Of a stretch of 64,000 nt of DNA, positions 1 to 8,461 are shown one piece after another. Numbering within the stretch: the first letter of the stretch is position 1; the number at the start of each line of letters is the position of its first letter. The stretch covers positions 310,001 to 374,000 of the forward strand of contig CAVWAR010000017.1 in NCBI GenBank assembly GCA_963753075.1, in the 5' to 3' direction. A model generated the notes under the pieces. The model was given only the letters and a program-made list of their open reading frames with translations. It made no database searches and was not told the origin of the DNA. The translations under genes were made by a program, and so were the position numbers. This DNA is from Prado023 sp963753075. GTDB lineage: Bacteria > Actinomycetota > Actinomycetes > S36-B12 > CAIYMF01.

Positions 1-1266
1 GACGGAGCCAGTTCGCCGGACCTTGCGCGCAGCGCGGAGGCGATCGCGACCCTGCTCGCCGACGCCGGGATGCCTGATGTCCGTGTCCTCGATGCCGAGG
101 ATGGGGCTCCCGCGGTGGTGGCCCGGATCCCCGCCCCGGAAGGCGCGCCGACCGTGCTCCTGTATGCGCACCACGACGTGCAGCCGGGGGGCAACCTGCA
201 GGACTGGGAGAGCGACCCGTTCGAGCCGGTCGAGCGAGACGGGCGGTTGTACGGCCGGGGCGCCGCTGACGACAAGGCCGGCGTCATGGCGCACATCGGC
301 GCGCTGCGGGCGCTGCAGGAGACCCACCCGGATGGGCTGCCCGTGGGCGTCACGGTCTTCATCGAGGGCGAGGAGGAGATCGGGTCGCCGACCTTTGCGC
401 CGTTCCTCGAGGAGTACGCCGACCTGCTCGCCGCCGACGTCGTGGTGATCGCGGACTCCAGCAACTGGGAGGTCGGCATACCGGCCTTCACGACCTCCCT
501 GCGCGGAGTGGTCGAGTTGTTCGTGGAGGTGCGCACCCACGTCGGCGAGCAGCACTCCGGCGTGTACGGGGGGTTGTTCCCGGACGCGCTCACTGCCCTG
601 TGCCGGATGCTGGGCGGCGTGCTCGACGAGACCGGAGACGTCGCCGTGCCGGGCCTGGTGCACGGTCCCGTGCCCACGGTGGACGTGGACGAGTCGGCCC
701 TGCGCGCCGACGCCGGCGTCCTGGACGGGGTGGCATCGATCGGGACCGGTTCTGCGGCCGATCGGCTGTGGTCGCGGCCGGCGGTCACGGTCCTGGGCAT
801 CGATGCCCCGCGCCCCGAGGCCGCGGCGAACGTCCTGCTGCCCATCGCGCGTGCCAAGGTGAGCATGCGGATCGGCCCCGGGCAGGACCCGGTCGCGGCA
901 CGGGAAGCCCTGGCCGACCACCTCGTCGCCACCGCACCGTGGGGCGTGACCGTGACATGCGTGCCCGGACCCACGGGCAACGCGGTTGCGCTGGTCCCGT
1001 CGGGACCCCGCGCAGACGTCGCCCGCCAGGCGTTCACCGACGCGTGGGACGGTACCGCGCCGGTGCACATGGGCATCGGTGGCTCGATCCCGTTCATCTC
1101 GGACATCGCCGCGCAGTTCCCGGAGGCGACGATCCTGGTGGTGGGGCCGGGCGATCCGGCCGCCTGCTGGCACGGTGCCAACGAGAGCGTCGACCTTGGC
1201 GTTCTGCGTCGTCTGACGCTGGCGGAGGCTCTGCTGATCGCCCGCCTTGACTCCGCTGGCGGGTGA
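1..1266 (+). CDS. M20-family dipeptidase, 5' end missing
   Basis: A zinc metallopeptidase of the M20 (ArgE/DapE/CPG2) dipeptidase group, expected to hydrolyse di- or short peptides in the cytoplasm. The reading frame is open from the first base of the window, so the true start lies upstream. Visible motifs are the first metal-ligand block HHDVQPGG, the following DDKAG block that supplies the bridging Asp, and the EGEEEIGS block with the general-base and metal-binding glutamates. A dimerisation-type domain occupies the middle, and a WHGANE block with the last His ligand lies near the C terminus. It ends 37 nt from the end of the convergent channel gene. The family call is firm; the substrate cannot be read from the sequence. 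Confidence 0.88.
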   Translation, partial: DGASSPDLARSAEAIATLLADAGMPDVRVLDAEDGAPAVVARIPAPEGAPTVLLYAHHDVQPGGNLQDWESDPFEPVERDGRLYGRGAADDKAGVMAHIGALRALQETHPDGLPVGVTVFIEGEEEIGSPTFAPFLEEYADLLAADVVVIADSSNWEVGIPAFTTSLRGVVELFVEVRTHVGEQHSGVYGGLFPDALTALCRMLGGVLDETGDVAVPGLVHGPVPTVDVDESALRADAGVLDGVASIGTGSAADRLWSRPAVTVLGIDAPRPEAAANVLLPIARAKVSMRIGPGQDPVAAREALADHLVATAPWGVTVTCVPGPTGNAVALVPSGPRADVARQAFTDAWDGTAPVHMGIGGSIPFISDIAAQFPEATILVVGPGDPAACWHGANESVDLGVLRRLTLAEALLIARLDSAGG

Positions 1267-1303
1267 GCCTGGAGTCAGGCTGCCCTCGGTCGGGAGTCCT
1301 TGG

Positions 1304-2125
1304 CTACTGACCCGTGGGAGCGTCGGCCACCTGCCCGACCCGCCCCGTCGAGTACAGCCACGCGTACGGCAGCCCGATGATGAGCGCGCCGCCGACCCAG
1401 TTGCCGAGTGTGGCCGGGAGAAGGTTGGCGGTCAGGAACTGCGCGACCGTGATGTCGGCACCGCTGAACATGGCCGCAGGGATGAAGAACATGTTTGCGA
1501 CGCTGTGCTCGGTTCCCAGGGCCACGAAGGCCATGACCGGGAACCAGATCCCGAGGACCTTCCCGGTCGTGGACCGTGACGAGTACGCCTGCCAGGCGGC
1601 CACGCACACGAGCATGTTGGCCAGGATCCCCTTGGCGAAGGTCTCGGTGAACGCGTGGCTGACCTTGCCCTCGGCCAGTCCGTTGAGGAAGGGCGTCCAG
1701 AGCTCGTCCTCGGTCAGGATTCCGCCGAGCCAGCCCAGGGTGGTGAGTCCGATCGCCCCGACGAAGTTCGCGAGGTACGCGACGACGAGCACCTTGGCGA
1801 CCGCCGCTGCGCTGACACGGCGGCGGTACCAGGGCACCATCTGCGTGGCACAGTCCGAGGTGAACAGCCCGGCTCCGGTCAGGACCACGGCGATGAAACC
1901 GATGGGGAACACCGCGCCGAACACGAAGCGGGCGAGACCGGGGTTGTTCTCCAGCAGCTCGATCGACCCGCCGGCGACGACGACGGCCAGCATGGCGCCG
2001 ACTGCGATCAGCATGCCCCCGAGGATCGACATGACGGCCAGCCGGGGGCGAGGCAGGTTCGACTTGGCTGCGGCGGCCGCATCGATCACGTCGACGGTGG
2101 CGGCGGGGGAGCGGGCTTCGGCCAC
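1304..2125 (-). CDS. Formate/nitrite transporter (FNT) family channel
   Basis: A 273-residue integral membrane protein of the FocA/NirC family, pentameric channels for small monovalent anions such as formate or nitrite. The family hallmarks are present: GTEHSVANMF (the conserved pore His follows GTE), the FAKGILANMLVC block and the terminal GNWVGG motif, with about six hydrophobic segments. The GTG start at 2125 was chosen because AGAGGAG lies just upstream. The frame stays open for another 450 nt, but that part runs through the tandem repeats downstream of the tRNA and is not protein-like. No formate or nitrite enzyme gene is nearby, so the substrate is undetermined. It lies in the same orientation as the tRNA-Arg/repeat array, 248 bp beyond it. 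Confidence 0.9.
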   Translation of the reverse strand: MAEARSPAATVDVIDAAAAAKSNLPRPRLAVMSILGGMLIAVGAMLAVVVAGGSIELLENNPGLARFVFGAVFPIGFIAVVLTGAGLFTSDCATQMVPWYRRRVSAAAVAKVLVVAYLANFVGAIGLTTLGWLGGILTEDELWTPFLNGLAEGKVSHAFTETFAKGILANMLVCVAAWQAYSSRSTTGKVLGIWFPVMAFVALGTEHSVANMFFIPAAMFSGADITVAQFLTANLLPATLGNWVGGALIIGLPYAWLYSTGRVGQVADAPTGQ

Positions 2126-2373
2126 GCGTTCTCCTCTGTCGGGCGACGGCTGGTATGCAGGGCCGCCGGCGTGGGGCAGGTCGATCCCGCGGATGCCGAG
2201 GGTACCCATCTTGGGGACGTGCGCCAGCAGTGGCAGCGACGGCCGGGGTCGCTTCCCTGGACTCCTCGGACCCTCCGACAGCCCCGCTACCGGGCGCCTC
2301 CTTCGGGGCTTTCTCGGGGGTCTCGCCGCCCTCCTCAATGCCCCCCACGACCTCACAGGTGACGGTGTCGCGG
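2126..2373. other. Intergenic leader between the repeat array and the FNT gene
   Basis: A stretch of about 250 bp without a convincing gene. On the minus strand it contains an inverted repeat with arms AGCCCCG/CGGGGCT at 2280-2310, which could terminate transcription from the tRNA/array before the FNT gene. No T-run follows. No clear promoter for the FNT gene is visible. Open frames crossing it are GC-driven and have no protein-like composition. Confidence 0.4.
2280..2310 (-). terminator. Possible stem-loop terminator after the tRNA array
   Basis: A 7-bp perfect stem (AGCCCCG with CGGGGCT) with a 17-nt loop, downstream of the tRNA-Arg repeat array and upstream of the FNT gene. There is no U-tract, which is common for actinobacterial terminators. 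The call is weak. Confidence 0.3.
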
Positions 2374-2438
2374 ACGAGTGCCCCCGGCAGGACCCGTCGC
2401 GCCTGGCGGCGCTCCTCCCGAATCCTGCAAAGGGATGT

Positions 2439-2479
2439 ACTCGTGGCAATAGCCCCACGAGGGGGCCATTGCCACGAGT
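2439..2479 (-). repeat. Long hairpin, array copy 1
   Basis: Arms ACTCGTGGCAAT and ATTGCCACGAGT pair perfectly over 12 bp and continue into GCCCC/GGGGC around a 5-nt loop. The same hairpin recurs at 2539-2579 and 2639-2679. Confidence 0.85.
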
Positions 2480-2638
2480 GCCCCCGGCAGGACCCGTCGC
2501 GCCTGGCGGCGCTCCTCCCGAATCCTGCAAAGGGATGTACTCGTGGCAATAGCCCCACGAGGGGGCCATTGCCACGAGTGCCCCCGGCAGGACCCGTCGC
2601 GCCTGGCGGCGCTCCTCCCGAATCCTGCAAAGGGATGT

Positions 2639-2679
2639 ACTCGTGGCAATAGCCCCACGAGGGGGCCATTGCCACGAGT
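2639..2679 (-). terminator. Hairpin directly abutting the tRNA-Arg 3' end (array copy 3)
   Basis: The same 12+5 bp stem as the other array copies. Its first base is the tRNA discriminator position, so it could act as a terminator or as a processing signal for the tRNA 3' end. There is no U-tract. Confidence 0.5.
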
Positions 2680-2750
2680 GCCCCCGGCAGGATTCGAACC
2701 TGCGCGCATGCCTCCGGAGGGCACCGCTCTATCCCCTGAGCTACGGGGGC
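2679..2750 (-). tRNA. tRNA-Arg (anticodon CCG)
   Basis: Read on the minus strand, all arms fold: acceptor GCCCCCG/CGGGGGC, D stem GCTC/GAGC, anticodon stem GTGCC/GGCAT with loop CTCCGGA (anticodon CCG, decoding CGG), and T stem GCAGG/CCTGC with loop TTCGAAT. The discriminator is A and CCA is not encoded. The gene for its own synthetase, argS, starts 118 bp away in the opposite direction. Confidence 0.96.
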
Positions 2751-2762
2751 CAGGGCGGGCCC

Positions 2763-2791
2763 ATCGTATCCGGCGCCGTACGGGCTCCCAA
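2763..2791 (-). promoter_or_regulatory. Promoter of tRNA-Arg
   Basis: On the minus strand TTGGGA (2786-2791) and TACGAT (2763-2768) are separated by 17 bp. The -10 box ends 12 nt before the mature tRNA 5' end, giving a short 5' leader. Confidence 0.7.
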
Positions 2792-2856
2792 ATCCGCCGC
2801 CCACCCGGCGCCAACGCCACCGAAACCGCCCGTCCGATCGGCTGCCGGCGCCGCAC

Positions 2857-2862
2857 TACCAT
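2857..2862 (+). promoter_or_regulatory. -10 box of argS, probable leaderless start
   Basis: TACCAT lies 6 nt before the argS ATG, so transcription should begin at or within a base of the start codon. No Shine-Dalgarno sequence is present. No good -35 box is visible. Confidence 0.55.
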
Positions 2863-2868
2863 GGCGCC

Positions 2869-4533
2869 ATGACCCCCGACGCCCTCGCCGCCCTGGTATC
2901 GGCGACCGTGACAGACCTCATCGAGGACAACAAGCTCTGCCTGCCCAAGGGGTACCGCGTCAAGGCCACCGTCGAGCGTCCGAAGAACCGCGACCACGGC
3001 GACTACGCCACCAATGTGGCGATGACCCTGGCCAAGCCCGCCCACACCCCGCCCCGGGTGATCGGCGAGATGCTTGCCGCCCAGCTCGCGCTGAGCCCGG
3101 CGGTCGCCCGCGCTGAGGTGGCCGGCCCGGGGTTCGTCAACATCACCCTCGATGCCGCCAGCCAGGGGGAGGTTGCCTCGCGCATCGTCGTCGAGGGGGA
3201 GCACTACGGGCACGGCACCTCCCAGCACGGCCGGTGGATCAACATCGAGTTCATCTCAGCCAACCCGACTGGCCCGATCCATCTGGGGCACACGCGCTGG
3301 GCCGCGGTCGGAGACGCCATCGGCCGGGTTCTGGCGGCGCAGGGCGCCAGCGTGACCCGCGAGTTCTACATCAACGACCGTGGCGTGCAGATGGACCGCT
3401 TCGGTGAGTCGATCATGAACGCCGCGCACGGCTTGCCTGCCCCCGAGGGTGGATACCACGGCAGCTACATCAAGGACATCGCCGCCGAGATCGTGGGCAA
3501 TGACGCCGGCATCACCACGCTGCCGGTCGACGAGCAGATCGCGATGTTCCGCGACCTCGGCTACCGCACGATGCTCGAGGCCCAGCAGGCCAGCCTCACC
3601 CGCTTCGCCACCCATTTCGACGTGTGGGCCTCCGAGCGGGCCCTGCACGACTCGGGAGCTGTGGAGCGCGCGTTCGAGAAGCTGCGCGCCCAGGGGCACA
3701 TGTTCGAGGCCGACGGCGCCATCTGGCTGCGGACCTCGGACTTCGATGACGACAAGGACCGCGTGCTGGTCAAGGCCGACGGGGCGCTGACGTACTTCGC
3801 CTCAGACACGGCCTACTACGTGGACAAGCGCAGCCGGGGCAACGACCTGTGCATCTATCTGCTCGGGGCCGATCACCACGGATATGTCAACCGGCTGCGC
3901 GCCGTGGCCGCCTGCGCCGGCGACGACCCGGACACCAGCATCGAGGTGCTGATCGGCCAGCTGGTCAAGATGTTCAAGGGTGGCCAGGAGGTCCGGCTGA
4001 GCAAGCGGGCAGGAAACATCATCACGATCGATGACCTCGTCGACGAAGTGGGGGTCGATGCAGCCCGGTATTCACTGATCCGGTACCCCGTCGACTCACC
4101 ACTGGTCCTCGACGTCGACCTCCTGCTGAAGCGCACCAACGACAACCCGGTGTACTACGTGCAGTACGGCTCTGCGCGCATCGCCTCGGTTCTGCGCAAC
4201 GCGGCCGAGCTGGGGATCGACTGGCGCCGCGCGCCGTTCCACCCCGAGCTGCTGTCCAGCGAGCGCGAGAACGACCTCCTCGGGATCCTCGCAGAGTTCC
4301 CGCGTGTGGTTGCCAGCGCCGCTGAGCTGCGCGAGCCGCACCGGATCGCTCGCTACCTGGAGCGGCTCGCCACCGCCTACCACCGCTTCTACGACGTCTG
4401 TCGCGTGCTGCCGATGGGGGATGAGCCCGTCGATGACCTGAACATCGCCCGGCTGTGGCTCTGCGCCGCGTCGAGGCAGGTCCTGGTCAATGGGCTGGAC
4501 CTGCTCGGGGTGTCCGCGCCGGAGCGGATGTAG
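2869..4533 (+). CDS. argS: Arginyl-tRNA synthetase
   Basis: A class I synthetase that charges tRNA-Arg with arginine in the cytoplasm. At 554 residues it has the usual length. Visible are an N-terminal additional domain, the HIGH-type signature HLGHTR at about residues 138-143, the KMSKS-type loop RLSKRAG at about 375, and the C-terminal all-alpha anticodon-binding domain ending PERM. The ATG at 2869 is preceded by a -10 box 6 nt upstream and no ribosome-binding site, so the mRNA is probably leaderless. The tRNA-Arg(CCG) gene lies divergently 118 bp upstream, so enzyme and substrate share one intergenic region. A YihY gene follows after 3 nt. Confidence 0.97.
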   Translation: MTPDALAALVSATVTDLIEDNKLCLPKGYRVKATVERPKNRDHGDYATNVAMTLAKPAHTPPRVIGEMLAAQLALSPAVARAEVAGPGFVNITLDAASQGEVASRIVVEGEHYGHGTSQHGRWINIEFISANPTGPIHLGHTRWAAVGDAIGRVLAAQGASVTREFYINDRGVQMDRFGESIMNAAHGLPAPEGGYHGSYIKDIAAEIVGNDAGITTLPVDEQIAMFRDLGYRTMLEAQQASLTRFATHFDVWASERALHDSGAVERAFEKLRAQGHMFEADGAIWLRTSDFDDDKDRVLVKADGALTYFASDTAYYVDKRSRGNDLCIYLLGADHHGYVNRLRAVAACAGDDPDTSIEVLIGQLVKMFKGGQEVRLSKRAGNIITIDDLVDEVGVDAARYSLIRYPVDSPLVLDVDLLLKRTNDNPVYYVQYGSARIASVLRNAAELGIDWRRAPFHPELLSSERENDLLGILAEFPRVVASAAELREPHRIARYLERLATAYHRFYDVCRVLPMGDEPVDDLNIARLWLCAASRQVLVNGLDLLGVSAPERM

Positions 4534-4536
4534 CGG

Positions 4537-5598
4537 GTGCCTGAGCCGCGCAGCGCACGTGAGCCGTCCGACGCGGCCGAGCAGCGCGAGCCGTCCGAGC
4601 CCGTCGCGCCGGCCGAGCCCTGGGATACGGCCCACCCCGCCGACCGGGTCCGCTACGAGGGCGGCTCCCCGCCGCTGGTGCGCTGGACCGAGCGGATCGA
4701 CGGTTGGGCACCCCGCGCCGGTCCCGTCGTCGGGTTCTGGCTGTCGGTGTACGCCCGCTTCTCGCGTCACCGCGGGACCGTGCTTGCCGGCGGCCTGGCC
4801 TTCTTCGCGCTCCTGTCGATGGTGCCCGCTGCTTTGTCCCTGGGCGTCGTCGTGGCGGTCTTCGTCGATCCGGCGCAGTTCGTGGCAGCCGTCGAAGAGG
4901 CGCTTGCTGGGAACTCCGAGCTGCTGAAGGGCCTCACGCCCTTCCTGGAAGAGATCGAGGGGCTGAGCCCCACCAGATTCAACTCTCTCGGCCTCGCCGG
5001 TCTCGTCGGGTTCCTGCTCTCGCTCTACGCAGCAAGCAGGTTCGTCTATGTGGGTCGCCAGGTCCTCGACATCGCCTTCGAGCTCGAGCCGCAGCATCCG
5101 AGCGTCCTGAGCCGGGCTGTGGCGGTGGCAGTAACACTTGTGGTCCAGGTCGTGATCATCGTGGCGCTGATCACCCTGACGCTGGTACCGAAGCTGCTTG
5201 ACGCACTCGGCCTGGCCGAGGCAGTCAGCCTTGGCCTTCGGATCGTCCGCCTGCCCGCAGCGCTCATCATCATCTACCTGCTGCTCACGGCGTCGATGCG
5301 GTTCGGCATCCGGGCGCGTCGCGCCGTTCCGTGGCTGAACCATGGCGCGGCTCTGGGCACCGGGCTCATCCTCCTGGGGTCAATCGGCTTGGGCTGGTAC
5401 CTGAGCGTCTCGGCGACGTACTCCCAGATCGTGGCCGTCCTCGGCGGCGTGATTGCACTTGAGATCTGGTTGTTCCTGGTCGGCCTGGCCATCGTGGGGT
5501 CCGCTGAGATCGAGGGGATGCGACTCGGCTTCCGACGCCGGGACGTGGCGCGCCCTCCGGGAGACGCAGGACCGGCCACTGGCGACCGGCGCCCGTAG
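4537..5598 (+). CDS. YihY/BrkB-family inner-membrane protein
   Basis: A 353-residue polytopic membrane protein of the YihY/virulence-factor-BrkB family, whose biochemical function is not settled. A Pro/Glu-rich cytoplasmic N terminus of about 60 residues precedes about six hydrophobic segments, beginning with the family-typical GGLAFFALLSMVPAAL segment. A short Arg-rich tail ends the protein. The GTG start is 3 nt after the argS stop, so the two genes are probably co-transcribed. In other actinobacteria the argS-lysA junction is tighter, so this gene is an accessory insertion in a conserved block. Confidence 0.8.
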   Translation: MPEPRSAREPSDAAEQREPSEPVAPAEPWDTAHPADRVRYEGGSPPLVRWTERIDGWAPRAGPVVGFWLSVYARFSRHRGTVLAGGLAFFALLSMVPAALSLGVVVAVFVDPAQFVAAVEEALAGNSELLKGLTPFLEEIEGLSPTRFNSLGLAGLVGFLLSLYAASRFVYVGRQVLDIAFELEPQHPSVLSRAVAVAVTLVVQVVIIVALITLTLVPKLLDALGLAEAVSLGLRIVRLPAALIIIYLLLTASMRFGIRARRAVPWLNHGAALGTGLILLGSIGLGWYLSVSATYSQIVAVLGGVIALEIWLFLVGLAIVGSAEIEGMRLGFRRRDVARPPGDAGPATGDRRP

Positions 5599-5601
5599 GA
5601 T
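5596..5601 (+). promoter_or_regulatory. -10 box of lysA, probable leaderless start
   Basis: TAGGAT is placed 6 nt before the lysA ATG at 5608, the same geometry as at argS. It overlaps the end of the YihY gene. Confidence 0.5.
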
Positions 5602-5607
5602 CACGCC

Positions 5608-7034
5608 ATGCGCGCCCACCCCGCCGGCCCCATGCACGGCGAATTCACCATGCCCGTTGAAGTTCCCATGCTGCCCGACTCGGCCGCTATGGCCCGGATC
5701 GACCCCCAGATCTGGCCGGCGACAGCTCGCCGCGACGCCCACGGGGCGCTGATGGTCGGCGGCTTGTCGGTCAACGAGCTGGCGGCCAAGCACGGTACCC
5801 CGGTGCTCGTCCTCGATGAGGCCGACTTCCGGGCCCGGGCGGCGGCCTTCCAGTCGGCCTACACCGACCGTACTGTTCCGGGCTCGGTGTCGTTCGCGGG
5901 CAAGTCCTTCCTGAGCGCGACCACGGTGCGATGGCTGGCCGAGGAGGGTCTGGGACTCGATGTCTGCACGGGCGGAGAACTCGCCCTGTCCCTGGCGGCA
6001 GGGTTCCCCCCGGGCGGATCAGCCTGCACGGGAACAACAAGTCCCAGGCCGAGCTCGCCGCGGCGCTGTCCGCCGGGGTGGGGCGCTACGTCCTCGACTC
6101 ATTGGAGGAGATCGATCGACTGGCAGACCTCGCGGCGCAGGCCGGTGTCGTGGCCGACGTGCTCGTCCGGGTGACGACCGGCGTCGAGGCGCACACCCAC
6201 GAGTTCATCGCCACTGCCCATGAGGACCAGAAGTTCGGGCTGTCACTGACCTCTGGGGCCGCTCGTGAGGCGGTTCTGGCCGTGGGGGCGCGCCCGGAGC
6301 TGCGACTGCTCGGCGTCCACTCCCACATCGGCTCCCAGATCTTCAACACGTCGGGGTTCGAGGTCGCCGCCCATCGTGTGGTCGGGTTCATCGCAGACCT
6401 GGGCGAGCAGGATGGTGTGGTGGTCGGCGAGCTCAACCTCGGCGGCGGCATGGGTATTGCCTACCTGCCCACCGACGATCCAGTCGCACCTGTCGGCATG
6501 GCGGAGGCGTTGCGCGAGATCGTCGCGGGGGAGTGCGCTCGGCGCGGCATCGACGTACCGGTGATCGCAGTGGAACCCGGCCGAGCCATCATCGGGCCCA
6601 GCATGACCACGGTCTACGAGGTGGGCACGATCAAGCCCGTCGAGTACCGCACCGGCGCCTGGCGCACGTATGTGTCGGTCGATGGAGGGATGAGCGACAA
6701 CATCCGAACAGCTCTGTACGAGGCCGACTACACGGTGGTGCTGGCATCGCGGACCTCGTCTGCCCCGGCGATGCTCAGCCGCGTGGTGGGCAAGCACTGC
6801 GAGTCAGGTGACATCGTGGTGCGGGACGCCTGGTTGCCCGCGGACCTGCAGCGCGGTGACCTGCTGGCGGTTGCCTCGACGGGCGCCTACTGCCGGGCGA
6901 TGGCGTCGAACTACAACATGGTGGCCCGTCCGCCGGTGGTGTCCGTGCGTGGGGGCACGGATCGGATCGTCCTGCGCAGGGAGACCGAGGCGGACCTGTT
7001 CGCCCTCGACGTGGGACTGTCCGCCGAGGGCTGA
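5608..7034 (+). CDS. lysA: Diaminopimelate decarboxylase, frameshifted
   Basis: A PLP enzyme that decarboxylates meso-diaminopimelate to L-lysine, the last step of lysine synthesis. The N-terminal part (5608 to about 6012) holds the fold-III PLP lysine block SFAGKSF. The remainder, in another frame, holds HSHIGSQI, the Gly-rich phosphate-binding NLGGGMG, the EPGR block and the C-terminal ASTGAYC motif. The frames join at about 6005-6017 within a run of C and G (expected GFPPxRISLHGN), where one base appears missing. No internal start in the second frame would give a sensible protein, so this is one gene with a single-base error or mutation. It heads the lysA-hom-thrC-thrB order typical of actinomycetes. 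Confidence 0.93.
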
Positions 7035-7155
7035 TCCCTCCGGCGATATCGGAGCTGTCGGCGCACCGGGGGTCGCTGCCCTCGTGAGAGAATCGGCGGC
7101 GTCCTGCTGCGCAATCCGGCGGCGGGCGCGTCGCGAACCAGCAAGGAGTCCTGTC

Positions 7156-8461
7156 ATGGCACCGCCACCCAAGAATCTGTCCGTCGTCGTGCTGGGCGGC
7201 GGCACGGTGGGTGCGCAGGTCGTCCGCCTGCTCGAGCAGCAGGCCGACGACCTCGAGTCCCGGGTGGGCGCCCGACTGGTCGTGACCGGGGTGGGGGTGC
7301 GCGACACGGCTCGGGAGCGCCCCGGCATCCGCCCCGAGCTGCTCACGTCTGACCTTCCTGCGCTGCTCGACACGGAGCCTGACCTCGTGGTCGAGCTGAT
7401 GGGCGGCATCGAGCCCGCGCGGGACCTGATCCTGGCGGCGCTCAAGGGCAGGGCCTCGGTGGTCACCGCGAACAAGGCCCTGCTCGCCACGCACGGGGCG
7501 GTCCTGCATGCGGCCGCAGAGGAGGCCGGGGTCGACCTGTCGTATGAGGCCGCGGTGGCCGGCGCGATCCCGCTGCTGCGGCCCCTGCGCGAGTCGCTGG
7601 CCGGCGACCGGATCCAGCGCGTGCTCGGGATCGTCAACGGCACCACCAACTTCATCCTGACCAAGATGGCCGCCACCGGCGAGTCCTTCGAGGACGCCCT
7701 GGCGCAGGCGCAGTCCCTGGGCTATGCCGAGGCTGATCCCACCGCGGATGTCGGCGGCCTCGATGCTGCGGCCAAGGTGGCGATCCTCGCCTCGCTCGCC
7801 TTCCACACCCGGGTCACCCTCGATGACGTGGATGTCGAGGGGATCACGCAGGTCACCGCCGGCGATGTCGCGGCCGCCGAGGAGATGGGCTACGAGATCA
7901 AGCTGCTCGCGATCGCCGAGCTGATCGAGTCCGGGGGGAGCTCAGGCGTGAGCGTGCGGGTCCATCCGACCCTGGTGCCCGCGCACGCACCCGCTGGCCG
8001 GGGTCCGTGACGCCTTCAACGCCGTCTTCATCGAGGCCGACGCCGCGGGGCAGGTGATGTTCTACGGGCGTGGGGCCGGCGGGGAGCCGACTGCCAGCGC
8101 AGTCCTGGGTGACATCGTGACGGCCGCCCGCAACCGCGTCGCAGGATCGACGGGCCCGCGTGACTCCTCGTACGCAGCGCTGCCGGTGCTGCCGCTGGGA
8201 GCGGCCACCACCGCCTACCTGGTCCACCTGCGTGTGGTCGACCGGCCGGGGGTCCTGGCCACCGTCGCGGGTACGTTCGCCGAGCACGGTGCCAGCATCC
8301 GCAGCCTGACCCAGAAGGGCGAGGGTGACGAGGCCGAGCTGCTCATCCTGACGCACCTGGGGCGCGAGGCCGACCTGGCCGCGACCGTCGCCCAGCTCAG
8401 GGGGTGTGAGGCGGTCACCGAGGTGGTGGGCCTCATGCGGGTCATCGGCGGTGCGCAGTGA
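7156..8461 (+). CDS. hom: Homoserine dehydrogenase with ACT domain, frameshifted
   Basis: Reduces aspartate-4-semialdehyde to homoserine with NAD(P)H, at the branch point to threonine and methionine. The ATG at 7156 follows AAGGAG. The N terminus has the Rossmann motif LGGGTVGAQV. The catalytic domain has ELMGGIEPA, VTANKALLA and GIVNGTTNFIL. The last segment (frame from about 7990 to 8461) begins HPLAGVRDAFN and contains an ACT domain (RPGVLATVAGTFAEHGASI) that normally gives threonine feedback inhibition. One extra base near 7986-7992 breaks the frame. The stop overlaps the thrC start by 4 nt, indicating coupling. Confidence 0.93.

Larger units (their letters stand above)
2374..2692 (-). 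repeat. 100-bp tandem array (3.2 copies) carrying the 3' end of tRNA-Arg
   Basis: Units starting at 2381, 2481 and 2581 are 100 bp apart and read as identical, and the first 12 bases recur a fourth time inside the tRNA gene itself (2681-2692). Read on the minus strand, every unit contains the terminal bases of the tRNA (TCCTGCCGGGGGCA), then a long hairpin, then a second hairpin (GCAGGA/TCCTGC outer stem, GCGCC/GGCGC inner stem). The layout resembles the rtT repeats of the Escherichia coli tyrT locus, where units downstream of a tRNA also carry its 3' end. No protein is encoded convincingly. No integrase is nearby. Confidence 0.93.

Noticed and set aside
2126..2575. N-terminal extension of the FNT gene through the repeat array
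   Set aside because: The frame is open only because the DNA is GC-rich; it translates the tandem repeats, and the ribosome-binding site and homology begin at 2125.
2374..2692. CRISPR array
   Set aside because: The units are 100 bp, directly adjacent and identical with no unique spacers, and no cas genes are present.
2374..2750. Attachment site of an integrated element at the tRNA-Arg 3' end
   Set aside because: The duplicated tRNA end would fit an att site, but the copies are only 100 bp apart and there is no integrase or mobile gene nearby.
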